Positions 35,708 to 46,345 are shown, numbered from the stretch's first letter. The stretch: 64,000 nucleotides of DNA from Sabethes cyaneus (GCF_943734655.1 NC_071354.1:8960001-9024000); one strand, 5' to 3'. Notes: generated by a model not told the origin, from the sequence alone. Numbers and translations: made by a program.

Positions 35708-35867
35708 ATAAAATCAAAAACATCCCATCAAGAAGACTGGCAGCTCTTCCTCGCGCCCATACAAATCACAAGCAACAGAAGCAACAGCGGCAGATAGCAT
35801 TGCTGTTACTGTCTCTCGACTTTTGGCAGAGTTGCCAGTCTTCTTGATGGAATGTTTTTGATAAAAT
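35708..35867. mobile_element. 146-bp MITE with target duplication ATAAAAT
   Basis: The element spans 35715-35860. Its ends, CAAAAACATCCCATCAAG and the reverse complement of CTTGATGGAATGTTTTTG, form inverted repeats of about 28 bp with one mismatch, continuing imperfectly further in. ATAAAAT occurs on both sides (35708-35714 and 35861-35867). Other sat2 monomers carry GATAAAATGCTAAGTG uninterrupted (for example near 34,230), so the empty site is visible in the same array. Confidence 0.85.
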
Positions 35868-36345
35868 GCTAGGTGCTAAAGTTCAAATCCAAGACTCCAA
35901 GTTCAAATCGAGGGGGCGACAGTTATAATCCCGAGAGCCCATTCCTGATGACCCAAATTCATTTCCAGGTGGCCAAAGTTCAATTCACGGTAGCACAAGC
36001 TCTATTATAGGAGGGCCAAGTTTAATTCCAGGCCACCTAAAATCAATTCCAGTGGCCCAAGCTCAGATTCAAGTGGTCCAAGTTCAAACCCCGATGGTCC
36101 AAGTTAGAATCTAGATAACCCAACTTCGAATCCACATGGCATAAGTTTACATCCAAAAGTCCAAAAGCAAGTCCAGGTGGACTGAGTTCAAGACCAGTTA
36201 GCCTAAGCTCAAGTCCTGCTGGGCCAAGTTTTAATCCAGGTAACCCAAGTTCTAATTAAGGTGCGCCAGTTCCAATCCAGGTGGCCCACTTTTCATTTCA
36301 AATGGGCCAAGTTCCAATCCAGGGGACTGATGTTTCAATGTAGTT

Positions 36346-36449
36346 GACTCTCGGGCAATGACTTAGTTTACTTAGCGTTTACTCGGACAATGACTTAGTT
36401 CTTAGTTATTTTTAATTTAGACTAAGCACTTTGATTGTCGTCAGAAGAT
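36346..36449. other. Spacer at the sat2 edge
   Basis: CGGGCAATGACTTAGTTTA and CGGACAATGACTTAGTTCTT form a short direct repeat. A related CGGACAATGATCGGTTAATA lies near 32,545, next to the other RNase H scrap. Confidence 0.5.
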
Positions 36450-36826
36450 TTTCTCAATTTTTTTTGTACTTCCTTGCACTAAGTTCGGATTTAAGTGCAC
36501 TTGGTGACACCCTGTACAACGGTTCCAAACCGATAAAGTCGGTGAATAACCCCTGAATAGCTAGAGTATTGGCTTTTTTGTTTCCTTCCACTCCGCAATG
36601 GTCCGGAACACAGTAAAGGTTTACTTGATCTTTCGTTGCCAAATGCGTCAGTGAGAGAATACACTCCTATACTAGCTTTGAACTACAAAGAAAGGCTTTA
36701 GGCACTGCTTGAGTGTCAGAGAAAATACATATGTTAGGCATATCTACCATTTTTAACCAGACAGACACGTTTGCATTCGAAGCTTGCATATATTTCAGCC
36801 TGTAACACTGTGGGCCAGCGTCCCAT
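36450..36826 (-). pseudogene. Non-LTR retrotransposon RNase H domain, decayed
   Basis: From 36,826 down, the minus strand reads MGRWPTVLQAEIYASFEC. After a stretch with stops come SSKLVxECILSLTHL and QVNLYCVPDHCGVEGNKKAN. The block VPGHCGVEGNExAD, around the last catalytic residues of RNase HI, is clear, with D in place of G in PDHC. This domain follows RT in I, R1 and LOA-type elements. No RT of the same strand adjoins it. Stops and loss of the first catalytic block mark it as dead. Confidence 0.8.
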
Positions 36827-36849
36827 TAGTATTGATAGGAAAAGTTCCA

Positions 36850-36999
36850 GCCTAGATGGGTCACGCTCCAATTTGGATGGCCCAAGTTCCAAGCCAGATG
36901 GACTGAGTTTCAACCTAGATGGGTTAAATTCTGATTAAATAGACCAAGTTCCAATTTACAAGGGCCAAATTTCAATCCAAAAATTTGCTACAAAAAGGA
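36850..36999 (-). repeat. sat2-like monomers
   Basis: Six or seven 21-bp-type units (GTTCCAAGCCAGATGGACTG, TTTGGATGGCCCAAG) lie between the RNase H and RT fragments. Confidence 0.7.
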
Positions 37000-37610
37000 T
37001 GATCGGTTGTAATTATTGGGCATTATACTGGTCAATACCGCCGCCTACAAAGTGTCCAAACAGCGTATTTTTGTGGATTGCAGGGCAGCATATGATTCAG
37101 TCGAGGTCGAGCGGGCATCAAACCCATTTCCGCAAAAGTAACCATCTTCTAGCCTTCGCAGACGATCTCGACATCATTACTAGAAACTTTGGAACGGCGG
37201 AAGCAATCTACGCCAGACTAAAAACTGAGTCTAGGAGGATTGGGTTACAAATCAATACGCCGAAAACCAAATATATGGTTGGAAGAGGCTCCAGAGAAAG
37301 CAACGTTTGCCTCCCACGGACAGTGACTATTGATGGCGATGAACTGGAAGTGGTCGATGAGTTCGTAAATTTGGAATCTCTGGTCACCGCCGAAAATAAT
37401 ACGAGTAAGAAGATTCAACAACACACACTTTTCTCTCCGCAAGACGCTTCGGTCAAGGAGCATTCGCCGCCGCACAAAGCTGACGATGGGCAAAACGCTA
37501 ATCAAACCGGTAGTCCTTTACGGAGTCGGTAATACGGTAGTCCTGAACGAAAAGTATTGCGGACTATTTTTGGCGGAATAGAGGAATCCACCGTGCTAGA
37601 TGGCTCAATT
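37000..37610 (+). pseudogene. Non-LTR reverse transcriptase fragment, internally deleted
   Basis: The plus frame gives LLAFADDLDIITRNFGTA, the catalytic FADD block of RT, then ARLKTESRRIGLQINTPKTK and VTIDGDELEVVDEFVNLESL. After a frameshift and stop comes RKVLRTIFGGIEES. These blocks belong to one RT family that also occurs at 47.7, 50.7, 60.2 and 61.7 kb. The usual LYGSETW segment before FERKVLRTIFGG is missing. It runs directly into the minisatellite on its 3' side. Confidence 0.85.
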
Positions 37611-37639
37611 AAGTTGAAGTCAACTTCCGTGTTTCGAGA

Positions 37640-39282
37640 CGTTCAACGTCTGGGTAGAATTCCAATTCAGATGGCCCAAGTTTCAATTCTGACTGGCAGA
37701 GTACTAATCCAGATGGGCCAAGCTCTAATTTGGATGTGCCAAGTTCCATTATGGATGAGCCAATTTCCAATCTTGGTGACGCAAGTTCAAAGCCAAGTGA
37801 CCCACGTTCAAAGCCAAGTGACCCACGTTCAAATACAGGTGACCCACGTTCAAATCCAGGTGACCAACGTTCAAATCCAGGTGACCCACGTTCAAATCCA
37901 GCTGATCCACGCAGGTGACCCACGTTCAAATCCAGGTGACCCACGTTCAAAGCCAAGTGACCTACGTTCAAAGCCAAGTGACCCACGTTCAAAGCCAAGT
38001 GACCCACGTTCAAATCCAGGTGACCCAAGCTCAAATCCAGGTGACCCACGTTCAAATCCAGGTGACCCACATTCAAACCCAGGTGACCCACGTTCAAATC
38101 CAGGTGACCCACGTTCAAATCCAGGTGACCCACATTCAAATCCAGGTGACCCACGTTCAAATCCAGGTGACCCACATTCCAATCCAGGTGACCCACGTTC
38201 AAATCCAGGTGACCCACGTTCAAATCCAGGTGACCCACGTTCAAATCCAGGTGACCCACGTTCAAAGCCAAGTGACCCACGTTCAAATCCAGGTGACCCA
38301 AGCTCAAATCCAGGTGACCCACGTTCAAATCCAGGTGACCCACATTCAAACCCAGGTAACCCACGTTCAAATCCAGGTGACCCACGTTCAAATCCAGGTG
38401 ACCCACATTCAAATCCAGGTGACCCACGTTCAAATCCAGGTGACCCACGTTCAAATCCAGGTGACCCACGTTCAAATCCAGGTGACCCACGTTCAAATCC
38501 AGGTGACCCACGTTCAAATCCAGGTGACCCACGTTCAAATCCAGGTGACCCACGTTTAAATCCAGGTGACCCACGTTCAAATCCAGGTGACCCACGTTCA
38601 AATCCAGGTGACCCACGTTCAAATCCAGGTGACCCACGTTCAAATCCAGGTGACCCACGTTCAAATCCAGGTGACCCACGTTCAAATCCAGGTGACCCAC
38701 GTTCAAATCCAGGTGACCCACGTTCAAATCCAAGTGACCTACGTTCAAATCCAAGTGACCCACGTTCAAATTCAGGTGACCCACGTTCAAATCCAGGTGA
38801 CCCACGTTCAAATCCAAGTGACCCACGTTCAAATCCAGGTGACCCACGTTCAAATCCAGGTGACCCACGTTCAAATCCAGGTGACCCACGTTCAAATCCA
38901 GGTGACCCACGTTCAGATCCAGCTGACACACGTTCAAATCCAGGTGACCCACGTGCAAATCCAGGTGACCCACGTTCAAATACAGGTGACCCACGTTCAA
39001 ATCCAGGTGACCCACGTTCAAATCCAGGTGACCCACGTTCAAATTCAGGTGACCCACGTTCAAATCCAGGTGACCCACGTTCAAATCCAAGTGACCCACG
39101 TTCAAATCCAAGTGACCCACGTTCAAATTCAGGTGACCCACGTTCAAATCCAGGTGACCCACGTTCAAATCCAAGTGACCCACGTTCAAATCCAGGTGAC
39201 CCACGTTCAAATCCAGGTGACCCACGTTCAAATACAGGTGACCCACGTTCAAATCCAGGTGACCCACGTTCAGATCCAGGTG
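37640..39282 (+). repeat. sat3: homogeneous 21-bp minisatellite, about 75 copies
   Basis: The 21-bp unit, beginning CCCACGTTCAAATCCAGG and closing TGA, repeats with little divergence. It differs from the sat2 unit at four positions. Left of about 37,780 the monomers are degenerate and sat2-like. Variant units recur at fixed distances: GACCCAAGCTC at 38,024 and 38,297 (273 bp, 13 units), and AAATTCAGG at 38,768 and 39,125 (357 bp, 17 units), both higher-order repeats. Because 21 is a multiple of 3, several frames on both strands are open for over 1 kb (DPRSNPG repeats). I regard this as satellite, not protein. Confidence 0.95.
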
Positions 39283-39630
39283 TCCAGGTCCAGGTCCAGG
39301 TCCAGGTCCAGGTCCAGGTTCAGGTCCAGGTCCAGGTCCAGGTCCAGGTCCAGGTCCAGGTCCAGGTCCAGGTCCAGGTCCAGGTCCAGGTCCAGGTCCA
39401 GGTCCAGGTCCAGGTCCAGGTCCAGGTCCAGGTCCAGGTCCAGGTCCAGGTCCAGGTCCAGGTCCAGGTCCAGGTCCAGGTCCAGGTCCAGGTCCAGGTC
39501 CAGGTCCAGGTCCAGGTCCAGGTCCAGGTCCAGGTCCAGGTCCAGGTCCAGGTCCAGGTCCAGGTCCAGGTCCAGGTCCAGGTCCAGGTCCAGGTCCAGG
39601 TCCAGGTCCAGGTCCAGGTCCAGGTTCAGG
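39283..39630 (+). repeat. (TCCAGG)n hexanucleotide array, 58 units
   Basis: 348 bp of TCCAGG with TTCAGG variants near both ends. It starts from the TCCAGGTG core of the last sat3 monomer (GATCCAGGTGTCCAGGTCC), as if the hexamer expanded from within that monomer. Confidence 0.97.
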
Positions 39631-39899
39631 GTTTATTTCTAATTCCCGTCGTAATAAGTAAAGCCATTCTAATGTTCATCATTTGTTGGATAGAATTAAT
39701 GAATACTCCAAAAGTGCTTGTGCTGATTTGACTAAAACGCACTTACCTTCCGATCCGTGAACTTTGAAATCACTGAAAAACGATTATTAAAAATATTATT
39801 GAAATTACGCAACTGACTTTATTTCTTAAATTAGTCGTACTGTTTTAAAATCCGTCCATCAAAATTTTTCATCGTCTGAACTAAAAATCACAACAATCC
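39631..39899. other. AT-rich spacer, no gene seen
   Basis: Short unique DNA lies between the hexamer array and the MITE copy. Confidence 0.5.
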
Positions 39900-40492
39900 T
39901 TTAATTTAATAGCGAAAATAATTGGTCAATTTCATGCTCAGATGTTTACGTTGGCATCACTCCATATAAACGTCCGTTCCCTTGGCAACGTACAACAACG
40001 ACGGTCGCGGATTCGGAATTGCAATCGAAACGAAGTGAAGTTTTTCCTATCAATTCCTCTGAACAATTTAAGCAAAATGATTAATAGATCTCTCTAAATA
40101 ACTGTTCGGGTGGCAAATTAAAGTTCTTTGTGCCTTAGGTTAAGTTTCGCTAGTGATTTGACGACCGAAACGGCTGAAAAAAATTAATGAAAAATCGACG
40201 GCGAAAAAGTGAAAATATAGTGATGAATATTAATTGGTCACTAATCTCAGTATTTAGTGTAATTGATGACCGAAAAAGTAATAGAACTTATAGAATGCAA
40301 TGTTTAGTGCTTCGAGTTGCAAGATCTTACTACGGCAACCGGCAAGCAGGTTAGTTGAACTAATTTTATATTTTTGTGATGGTTTCCCATCACAACATGG
40401 GAGCATGTTGGTACACTGAAGAAGGGAAGGGAAGGGTAATATTCGGTGCCATGCTGACTGCCATAAATGGACTTTGACGACCTTGTCGTTAA
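39900..40492 (+). mobile_element. TTAA MITE, copy 2, left end truncated
   Basis: From TTTAATAGCGAAAAT onwards it parallels copy 1: ACGACGGTCGCGGATTCGG, ACTGTTCGGGTGG, GCGAAAAAGTGAAAATATAG, ending TTGACGACCTTGTCG then TTAA at 40489-40492. The left terminal repeat and about 250 bp next to it are missing. It keeps the internal segment (about 40,255-40,420) lost from copy 1. Confidence 0.8.
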
Positions 40493-42653
40493 TGATAGAC
40501 AACAAACTAAAATATTGGGAAATAACTAGTTTTGCATTTTTGTGTCATAAAAATGCTGATGTTTTTAATAATTTGTGTTGGATAGGACGGGAAAAGGCAA
40601 TTACGACGAAGCAGCAACCCTATATATATTTTGATATTACTGTATTTTGACCACAAATGGGCGTTGTTTTTTTGCTGTCAATGCAAACGTTTCGTTTTAT
40701 AACGTCTCTCAGAGACTCAATCCTATACTTTATTAACGGACTTCATGATTTGCTAAAACAAAATCTGATGAGGTGTTCTATTTTAGTTTATGACTTGGCA
40801 AAAGTTATTCGGAATATTTGGTGTGGGAGCACAAATAATTACATTTTTCGCTGTCTGCATGAACGTCAATGAAAGTCTTTTTTTTGTCCACTAAACCATG
40901 TCTTCCCAATTACCACATCTCTTCCAGAAACCTTTGTCAATAAAAATATTTCACGGTGCTTAATACTCTCGACCATCAGTAGATTACGAACTTCCCGTGC
41001 AGTTGGCAGAAAAAAAACAAATAAAATCAAGCCGTTCATATTATGTAGGTAGGCAAGCGTCCGGTTTACTGTGTCCTTGGCACAGGTGCAATTATTTATC
41101 GTTTTAATTTGCGAATGTTCGCGGTGAATGCATCCATAATTTTTCCCGTCCTTTCCCCGTGTGGCAAAAGACAGAACCCATTCAACCAAATGTGTCTCCG
41201 CTTGGCGCTTGTCTCCGCAGTTTTATGCTTTTTTTTCTCTCTCTCTCTCGCTCGTTCTGGTTCCGTTCCACTCGACCACCGAACAATTTTTGCTTGAAAT
41301 TGTTATTCAAATGAGGTTACTTTTCTGTATAAAATAAAATAAAATAAAACGAAAAAAGCAGGTTGAAAGTCTCACCCACAAATGAGACTAACCGTAAGCC
41401 TAGGTGAATGCCGGGCGGGCCGCCCGGGAAGGTTCATTAATGCAATTGATCTGAATCGTTCTTATCCGGCAAGTATCGCAATAATCCTCCAGGAGAGTTT
41501 AAAGAAAGATTAAACCCATCGCGTACTTGCGTTTTCCATTAGGGAACTTTTAGCCACCTTTTTTTTCGGGATCTCAGCCAGCACCTGGGTCGGGTTCGGC
41601 TTCGGCCTCGGTGGAGAGTGCGAAAAAGCGTAGAAAGCACTAGAACGAGAATGCTTTTCGCGGTGAAAACCGAAGCGCCTACTTGGATGGATATGAGGAG
41701 TACGATCTTTGCTCACCGGCCATAAATGTAAAATACACGATACCCCTTGCAGGGCTAAAAGGCCAATTAGAGCTAATCCCACTAATCGGATTGCGTCCGC
41801 TAGCTATCGGGTAATAATCCATTCAGACCATGGGAAAACAGTCTGGAAGAAGTTGAGTTTTCTCACGAGCTAAAGTAACGTACCGTTACAGGATGCCGCA
41901 CTTAGCTGATGATCCTCTTTCGTCCTCACCCGTCGTGTTAATGGATAAGACGAAAAATCCGTCCGCACTATCAAATTATTTCACCCTTATCACCAGCGCT
42001 GTCAGGTGAAAAGTGTAGCTCTCGGTTCGCGTTTCTTAATTCCACCGGATTTTCCAACCGACCGAATTTTCCCCGTATCAAATAGCTTTTTAATTTACCA
42101 GAAAAACTCTTTCTTTTGCTCAGGATCCGTCCGTCCAAACCGTCTGTAAGTACACGGCGTTATTACCGTCATCTGTCTTCTGTCAGACTTGTTTGAATAT
42201 GTGTGTGTGTGTTTGTACGTGCATGTCTTCTAATTGAATAAACTATCATGGAAAAGAAGGATATGTTTGCACACGAAATGGAAAGTCCTATCCAAACAGT
42301 AGCCGGGCTCCAGCCATGGCGTGCTTGGATGCGATGAAGAAGAAAGTAACAGAATCTGCCCTAAGCTCTTGGGCACATTTCGGCTCAACTTTTCAACCGG
42401 CCATCGCCGTCCGTGCAGTGCAATGAGCAGTAGGCACTGTCATAAATATGAACATGTAAGATGATACGTTTTTTTCTACTCCTACCAACTTCCATACTAT
42501 GTATGCTCTTCGAAGTGCCTACGGATATTGCGGGATAGCAGTCAGGAACGCTAATCTTGCCGGTGTGTGTTGTCCTGGTCTGCACACTAACTAGACACTC
42601 CAGACACGAGAGCTCCCAGCGACACGTCCAGGTTTCATTCCACTTTCATCTAC
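40493..42653. other. Non-satellite island 2, left part; no supported exon
   Basis: Gene-like composition with pyrimidine tracts, a TCTC run near 41,236, an AAAAT pentamer run at 41,331-41,350 and a GT run near 42,200. The minus frame at 41510-41782 begins MGLALIGLLALQGVSC, signal-peptide-like, but nothing after it is recognisable and no splice site brackets it convincingly. Left uncalled. Confidence 0.4.
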
Positions 42654-42848
42654 CTGGAGCGCCGAAATGCGCTCGTGATGCTTCCTCCCTTTTAGCTGGA
42701 TGCTGGAGATGAAACGTGCTTCTAGCACATTCACCTGCTCCACCGGAATGCGCCGTTCGGAGAAAGAACAAATCTGCTTGTGCTCCGTTTTACGACAGGC
42801 GCGCGGGCGATTCCGGAGATACAAATAGTTGCAGGAAAATTGCAGCAC
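42654..42848 (-). CDS. Candidate internal exon, 65 codons, unknown protein
   Basis: On the minus strand a T-rich tract ending TTTTCAG (AG at 42850-42849) precedes 195 bp that stay open. They end CTCCAG before GTAGATG. Both boundaries are phase 0. The peptide begins VLQFSCNYLYLRNRPRACRK and contains ERRIPVEQVNVLEARF. About 65% of third codon positions are G or C, higher than the surroundings look. No family is recognised. Against it: the same DNA is open on the other strand, and the next upstream donor would leave an intron of only 39 nt. Treat as a hypothesis. Confidence 0.22.
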
Positions 42849-42887
42849 CTGAAAAAAAAATACATTTATTGTGTGCTTTTAACTTAC

Positions 42888-42944
42888 TTGAACTACGAGG
42901 AAAAAGCTGGAAGTTAAAGGATAGCGCAGCCTGCTGCGATTCAC
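42888..42944 (-). CDS. Candidate upstream micro-exon, 19 codons
   Basis: Minus strand: acceptor ATATTTTAG, then 57 open bases (VNRSRLRYPL...), then donor CAA|GTAAGTT at 42887. Phase 0 on both sides, compatible with the candidate exon at 42,654-42,848, but the intervening 39-nt intron is below the usual insect minimum. Low confidence. Confidence 0.15.
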
Positions 42945-44334
42945 CTAAAATATAACTCAAACATTTTTATTTTATCTCAGGATTAAATTTTCTCCCGTCG
43001 GTTATTGGTTTAATCGAGTCTAGAACGGACTCGTCGGAACACAGCCGCAGATGTTGCGCCAGAAAGGCCGTTTCCAACACTGTGTGCCATCAAGCTAGCT
43101 CGAATTAAATCCGGTCGAATGTGGTCATCACCACAGTAGTGCAGTAACTGGCATATTCCCACCCCGTCGGAGAGGTCCATCCTTTGGTGCAAAATCAAGT
43201 GAACCACACACATATTCAGCTTCCTTGTCTGTCGGTGCGAATTAGTTCTGAAACGGCAGACACAAAAGTAGCATCTCTACGACGGCGGCGGCGGCGGCGG
43301 CGCTTTTCGCTGCTTCCTGTGCCTTGACATGCACAACATCATGCACTGCTGCAGTTGCATTTAGAGTGCGCCACTTGCCGTGACACGTCTCCGAGACCGA
43401 CCGCCCGCCCGCCCGCCGGGCGCACCATAAAAGCAGGATATAATGAAAAGTCAACGGCATTATTGCGCGGAAATGATAACACAGCGCAAATTGGGACCGA
43501 AATCCCATAAAAAAAGCCAGTCGGCACCGAAGGTACCGAATCAACCATAATCAGCACCACTCTTCGTCGCTTGATCCGACTAGAGCCAGCGCTCTGCTGT
43601 GCCTGTGATGGCTGCTGTCAGGACTCAGGAGGCCAGTTGCCTGCCGAAGCGAAGTAGGCGGGAGGAAAACATCATTTTGTCTCGATATCCGCTCGTTTCA
43701 GTTGTGAATATCCTGCCGCCTGCTTTGCTCTCGATGGGACCATTTGGAGTTTGGTTTGATGGCGCTTGTTGGTTGTTGATGGGCTCAATAGATCTTTACC
43801 GCCTCACTTTCATCAAGAGAATAAGAGGACAACAACGATAGTATATAGCCTCAGATCAAGTGGTTGGCAAGCCCGTATAGGAGGAAGCGGGTTGGTTTTG
43901 TGGGGTGAGACGTTTACCGGAATGTGGAATCGAGTGTAGCAAGCTGTGACAAAGGAAAGCGTCGCCGGATGAGTGCTTTTCAAATTAGAAATCGACTTTC
44001 GTTCGTCTTCGTGTGTCGGTATTTGACGATGGTATTAGCGATGGTAGGAAGAGGGGGCGCGGGTGCAGAAGGGGGAAAATACTTGACGACTGAATGGAAA
44101 ATTTGTGTCGCTGTTCTCTTGGGATGGAGCTGGGAATGGAATGGGAAGAAAGAAATTCAAACAACGGTATCCCTTTGGCTGCTCCATCATTCCACAGACA
44201 AACTTGCGACACGGCGGGGAGCATCGTCCTAGCATAGTAACACTATGACCAAGAACATTATCAATAAAGGGGCTACGGTAGCAGCAAAATTTCTGCGGCA
44301 CCGTTTTCGCAGCTGACAAATTGGGCGGTGGCGT
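42945..44334. other. Non-satellite island 2, right part; no supported exon
   Basis: GC-richer DNA with (CGG)n at 43,283-43,302 and CCGCCCGCCCGCC near 43,401. Minus frames at 43010-43213 and 43242-43544 are open but unrecognised; the first follows a CGTTTCAG acceptor-like site. It could be gene-proximal DNA. Confidence 0.4.
43283..43302. repeat. (CGG)n microsatellite
   Basis: Six to seven CGG units in island 2. Confidence 0.85.
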
Positions 44335-44850
44335 AGCGAGTAGAAAATTGAAATTAAATTGTGGATTAAAATAGTGAAAATTGAAAATTAAAAAATTAAA
44401 AACTGAAAACTTCAAATTACGAATTTTCAAATTTCAAATTCGAATACTAACTTTCGTAATTTCGTAATCCAGAATCGAACATCTGAAGTCAAGAAACTAA
44501 AAGCCGAAACCCAAAATCCAACAGCCAAATTTCAAACTAACAGCCAAAATCCACAAGCCCGTATCTCCAAAATCCAAAATTCAAAAACTAAAACCTGAAA
44601 TCCAAAAGCTAAACATCCAAAACCTCACAGCTGAAATCCGCAGGTCAATACCCAAAACCCAAAAGCTATAGTTGTTCGAAAAGCTATAAATTCCAAATCC
44701 TAAGTCCAAAATCCCAAATCCTAAGTCCTATATCCAAAATCCATAATCCATAATTTAAAACCTAAATTACAAAATCTAAAGACCAAAAGCCAATAAATCT
44801 AGAGCAGGAAACTAAAAGCCGAAATCCATTGCAATTGCAAAATTCGAACG
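44335..44850. repeat. Degenerate CCAAAATC-type minisatellite
   Basis: A-rich DNA in which CCAAAATC, CCAAAAGC and CCAAATC words recur every 7-14 bp (for example ATCCAAAATTCAAAAACTAA). The left quarter is simpler AAATT/AATTG repeats. It has the same A-rich, short-unit character as sat4 but different words. Confidence 0.75.
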
Positions 44851-44936
44851 ACTCGATATCAGCGGCAGTGTATTGCGTTGGTTCAGTTCTTACCTCGTAG
44901 GCCGTAAAGTGATTGTGAGAATTGAATGTTTCGCAA

Positions 44937-45737
44937 TTAACAACAAGGTGGACTCTGACATTTATGGCAGTCAGTATGGCACCGACTATCACCCTTTCCT
45001 TCTCTTCTTCAGTGTACCAATGTGCTCCCATAGACTCGGAAAACCATCACAAAAAAATAAAATTAGTTCAACTATCCTGCTAGCCGTAATAAGATCTTGC
45101 AACTCGAAGCACTAAACATTGTATTCTATGGGTTCTTTTAGTTTTTGGGGCATAAATTACACTAAATACTGAGATTTATACCCAATTAAAATTCATCACT
45201 ATATTTTCACTTTTTGCCGTCGATTTTTCATTAATTTTTTTTCGGTCGTTCCAGTCGTCACATCACTCGCGAAACTTAACTTGAGACACAGAAAAGTTTA
45301 ATTTACCACCCGAACAGTTATTTGGTAAGCTATTATAATCATTTTGCCTCATCTGTTCACTTGAACTGATATGAAAAACTTTACTTCGTTTCGATTGCAA
45401 TTCCGAATCCGCGACCGTCGTTGTTGATACGTTACCAAGGAAACGGGTGTGTATATGTGGAGTGATGCCATATTTACGTTGAGCATGAAATTGACCAATA
45501 ATTTTCGCTATTAAATTAACGGTCGTAGAGTGTCGAAAATATACTTATAAAATTCACTGATAATAAAATTTACAGCAAACAGCGTATCTCGTTCAACAGC
45601 AAAAATAGATACGCGATTCTACGTTTCATAATTGTTCATAACAGATTATTACCTACTACTAGAAACTCTGTTCTCGTCGTGAAAGTACTGAAATCAGTAA
45701 AAAAAATGCAACTGGATTCTGACGACCTTCACCCTAA
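44937..45737 (-). mobile_element. TTAA MITE, copy 3 (793 bp), with an internal micro-inversion
   Basis: Reverse complement of copies 1 and 2. TTAA precedes it at 44937-44940. The other end, CTGACGACCTTCACC at 45719-45733, is followed by CTAA, one change from TTAA. Near the 44,941 end the order is altered: in element orientation, where copies 1 and 2 read TGGACTCTGACGACC, this copy reads GTCAGAGTCCACC, an inversion of about 11 bp that destroys one terminal repeat. Otherwise this is the most complete copy. Confidence 0.8.
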
Positions 45738-46345
45738 ATGCTTTTTCGGCCTCGCCAGGAACTCCACAAGGCAGTCACTTGGGACTGTTAATCCTTCTGA
45801 TATACTTTAATAATGTTAACCACATTCTTAAAAGCCCCCGTTTATCCGACGCAGACAATCTAAAGATTTACTTGAGGATTCGCTACAAGACTGATGCAAT
45901 TTGTATTTAACCAAAGAGAGTTTGACACCTTAAAGGACAACTTGCAACTACATGTTCGTCAATCTTGCAAAATGCTACATTATTTCAATCAACCATATTC
46001 ACCAATCTGTGATATTTATCTACAACCCTACTAGCACGGTTGTTACAAAGTTGTTGCGGTAACCAAAATATGACTAATTTCAGTCGTAATCCGGTTGCTT
46101 TAAGTAAATAGACCTATCATGTGCACCTTGGGAAGCTCAATGGTGCTAACATTCAATGTATAAACCAACGGAAGCATCTCGGAGTTATTTTGATAGCCAG
46201 TTATCGTTGCCACATTTCCTACATTGTAGACAAAGCACCCAAAACTTTGGGATTCGTCTTCCGCATCACTGAAGGCTTTACCAACGTAATACACAGTTCG
46301 ATGGCACTACACCGTTCACTCATACGTTCAACTCAAGAATAAGAA
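45738..46345 (+). pseudogene. Non-LTR reverse transcriptase fragment (Jockey/CR1-like), decayed
   Basis: The plus frame reads SPGTPQGSHLGLLILLIYFNN (block B), RLSDADNLKIYLRI (block C, with the YADD centre mutated to DADN), a broken stretch, then HLGVILIASYRCHISYIVDK and APKTLGFVFRITEGF of the RT thumb. The interruption at 46,021-46,105 is a separate small repeat. It starts within about 10 bp of MITE copy 3. Confidence 0.8.
46021..46105 (+). mobile_element. Small MITE-like repeat inside the RT fragment
   Basis: ACCCTACTAGCACGGTTGTT, GTTGCGGTAACC and TGACTAATTTCAGTC match the reverse complement of 14,053-14,136. Here it sits inside decayed RT and there inside sat1, which supports a mobile origin. 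Confidence 0.7.

Larger units (their letters stand above)
33241..36345 (-). repeat. sat2: 21-bp minisatellite, right part
   Basis: The same 21-bp repeat and the same CCCACGTAGC marker continue (about 33,405, 33,580, 33,882, 34,226, 34,650, 34,990, 35,695). The block 33,240-33,850 closely resembles 29,830-30,280, monomer by monomer, which shows long-range copying inside the array. Confidence 0.92.

Noticed and set aside
37640..39282. CRISPR array
   Set aside because: The 21-bp units are head-to-tail with no spacers, and the context is eukaryotic.
37557..39731. 724-residue repeat protein and its 552-residue antisense counterpart
   Set aside because: The open frames come from a 21-bp satellite and a 6-bp array without stop codons. 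Several frames on both strands are open, and the upstream part is a dead RT.
41510..41782. Secreted protein exon on the minus strand
   Set aside because: Only the first 16 residues look like a signal peptide. The rest is unrecognised, and no donor site follows the hydrophobic segment at a plausible phase.
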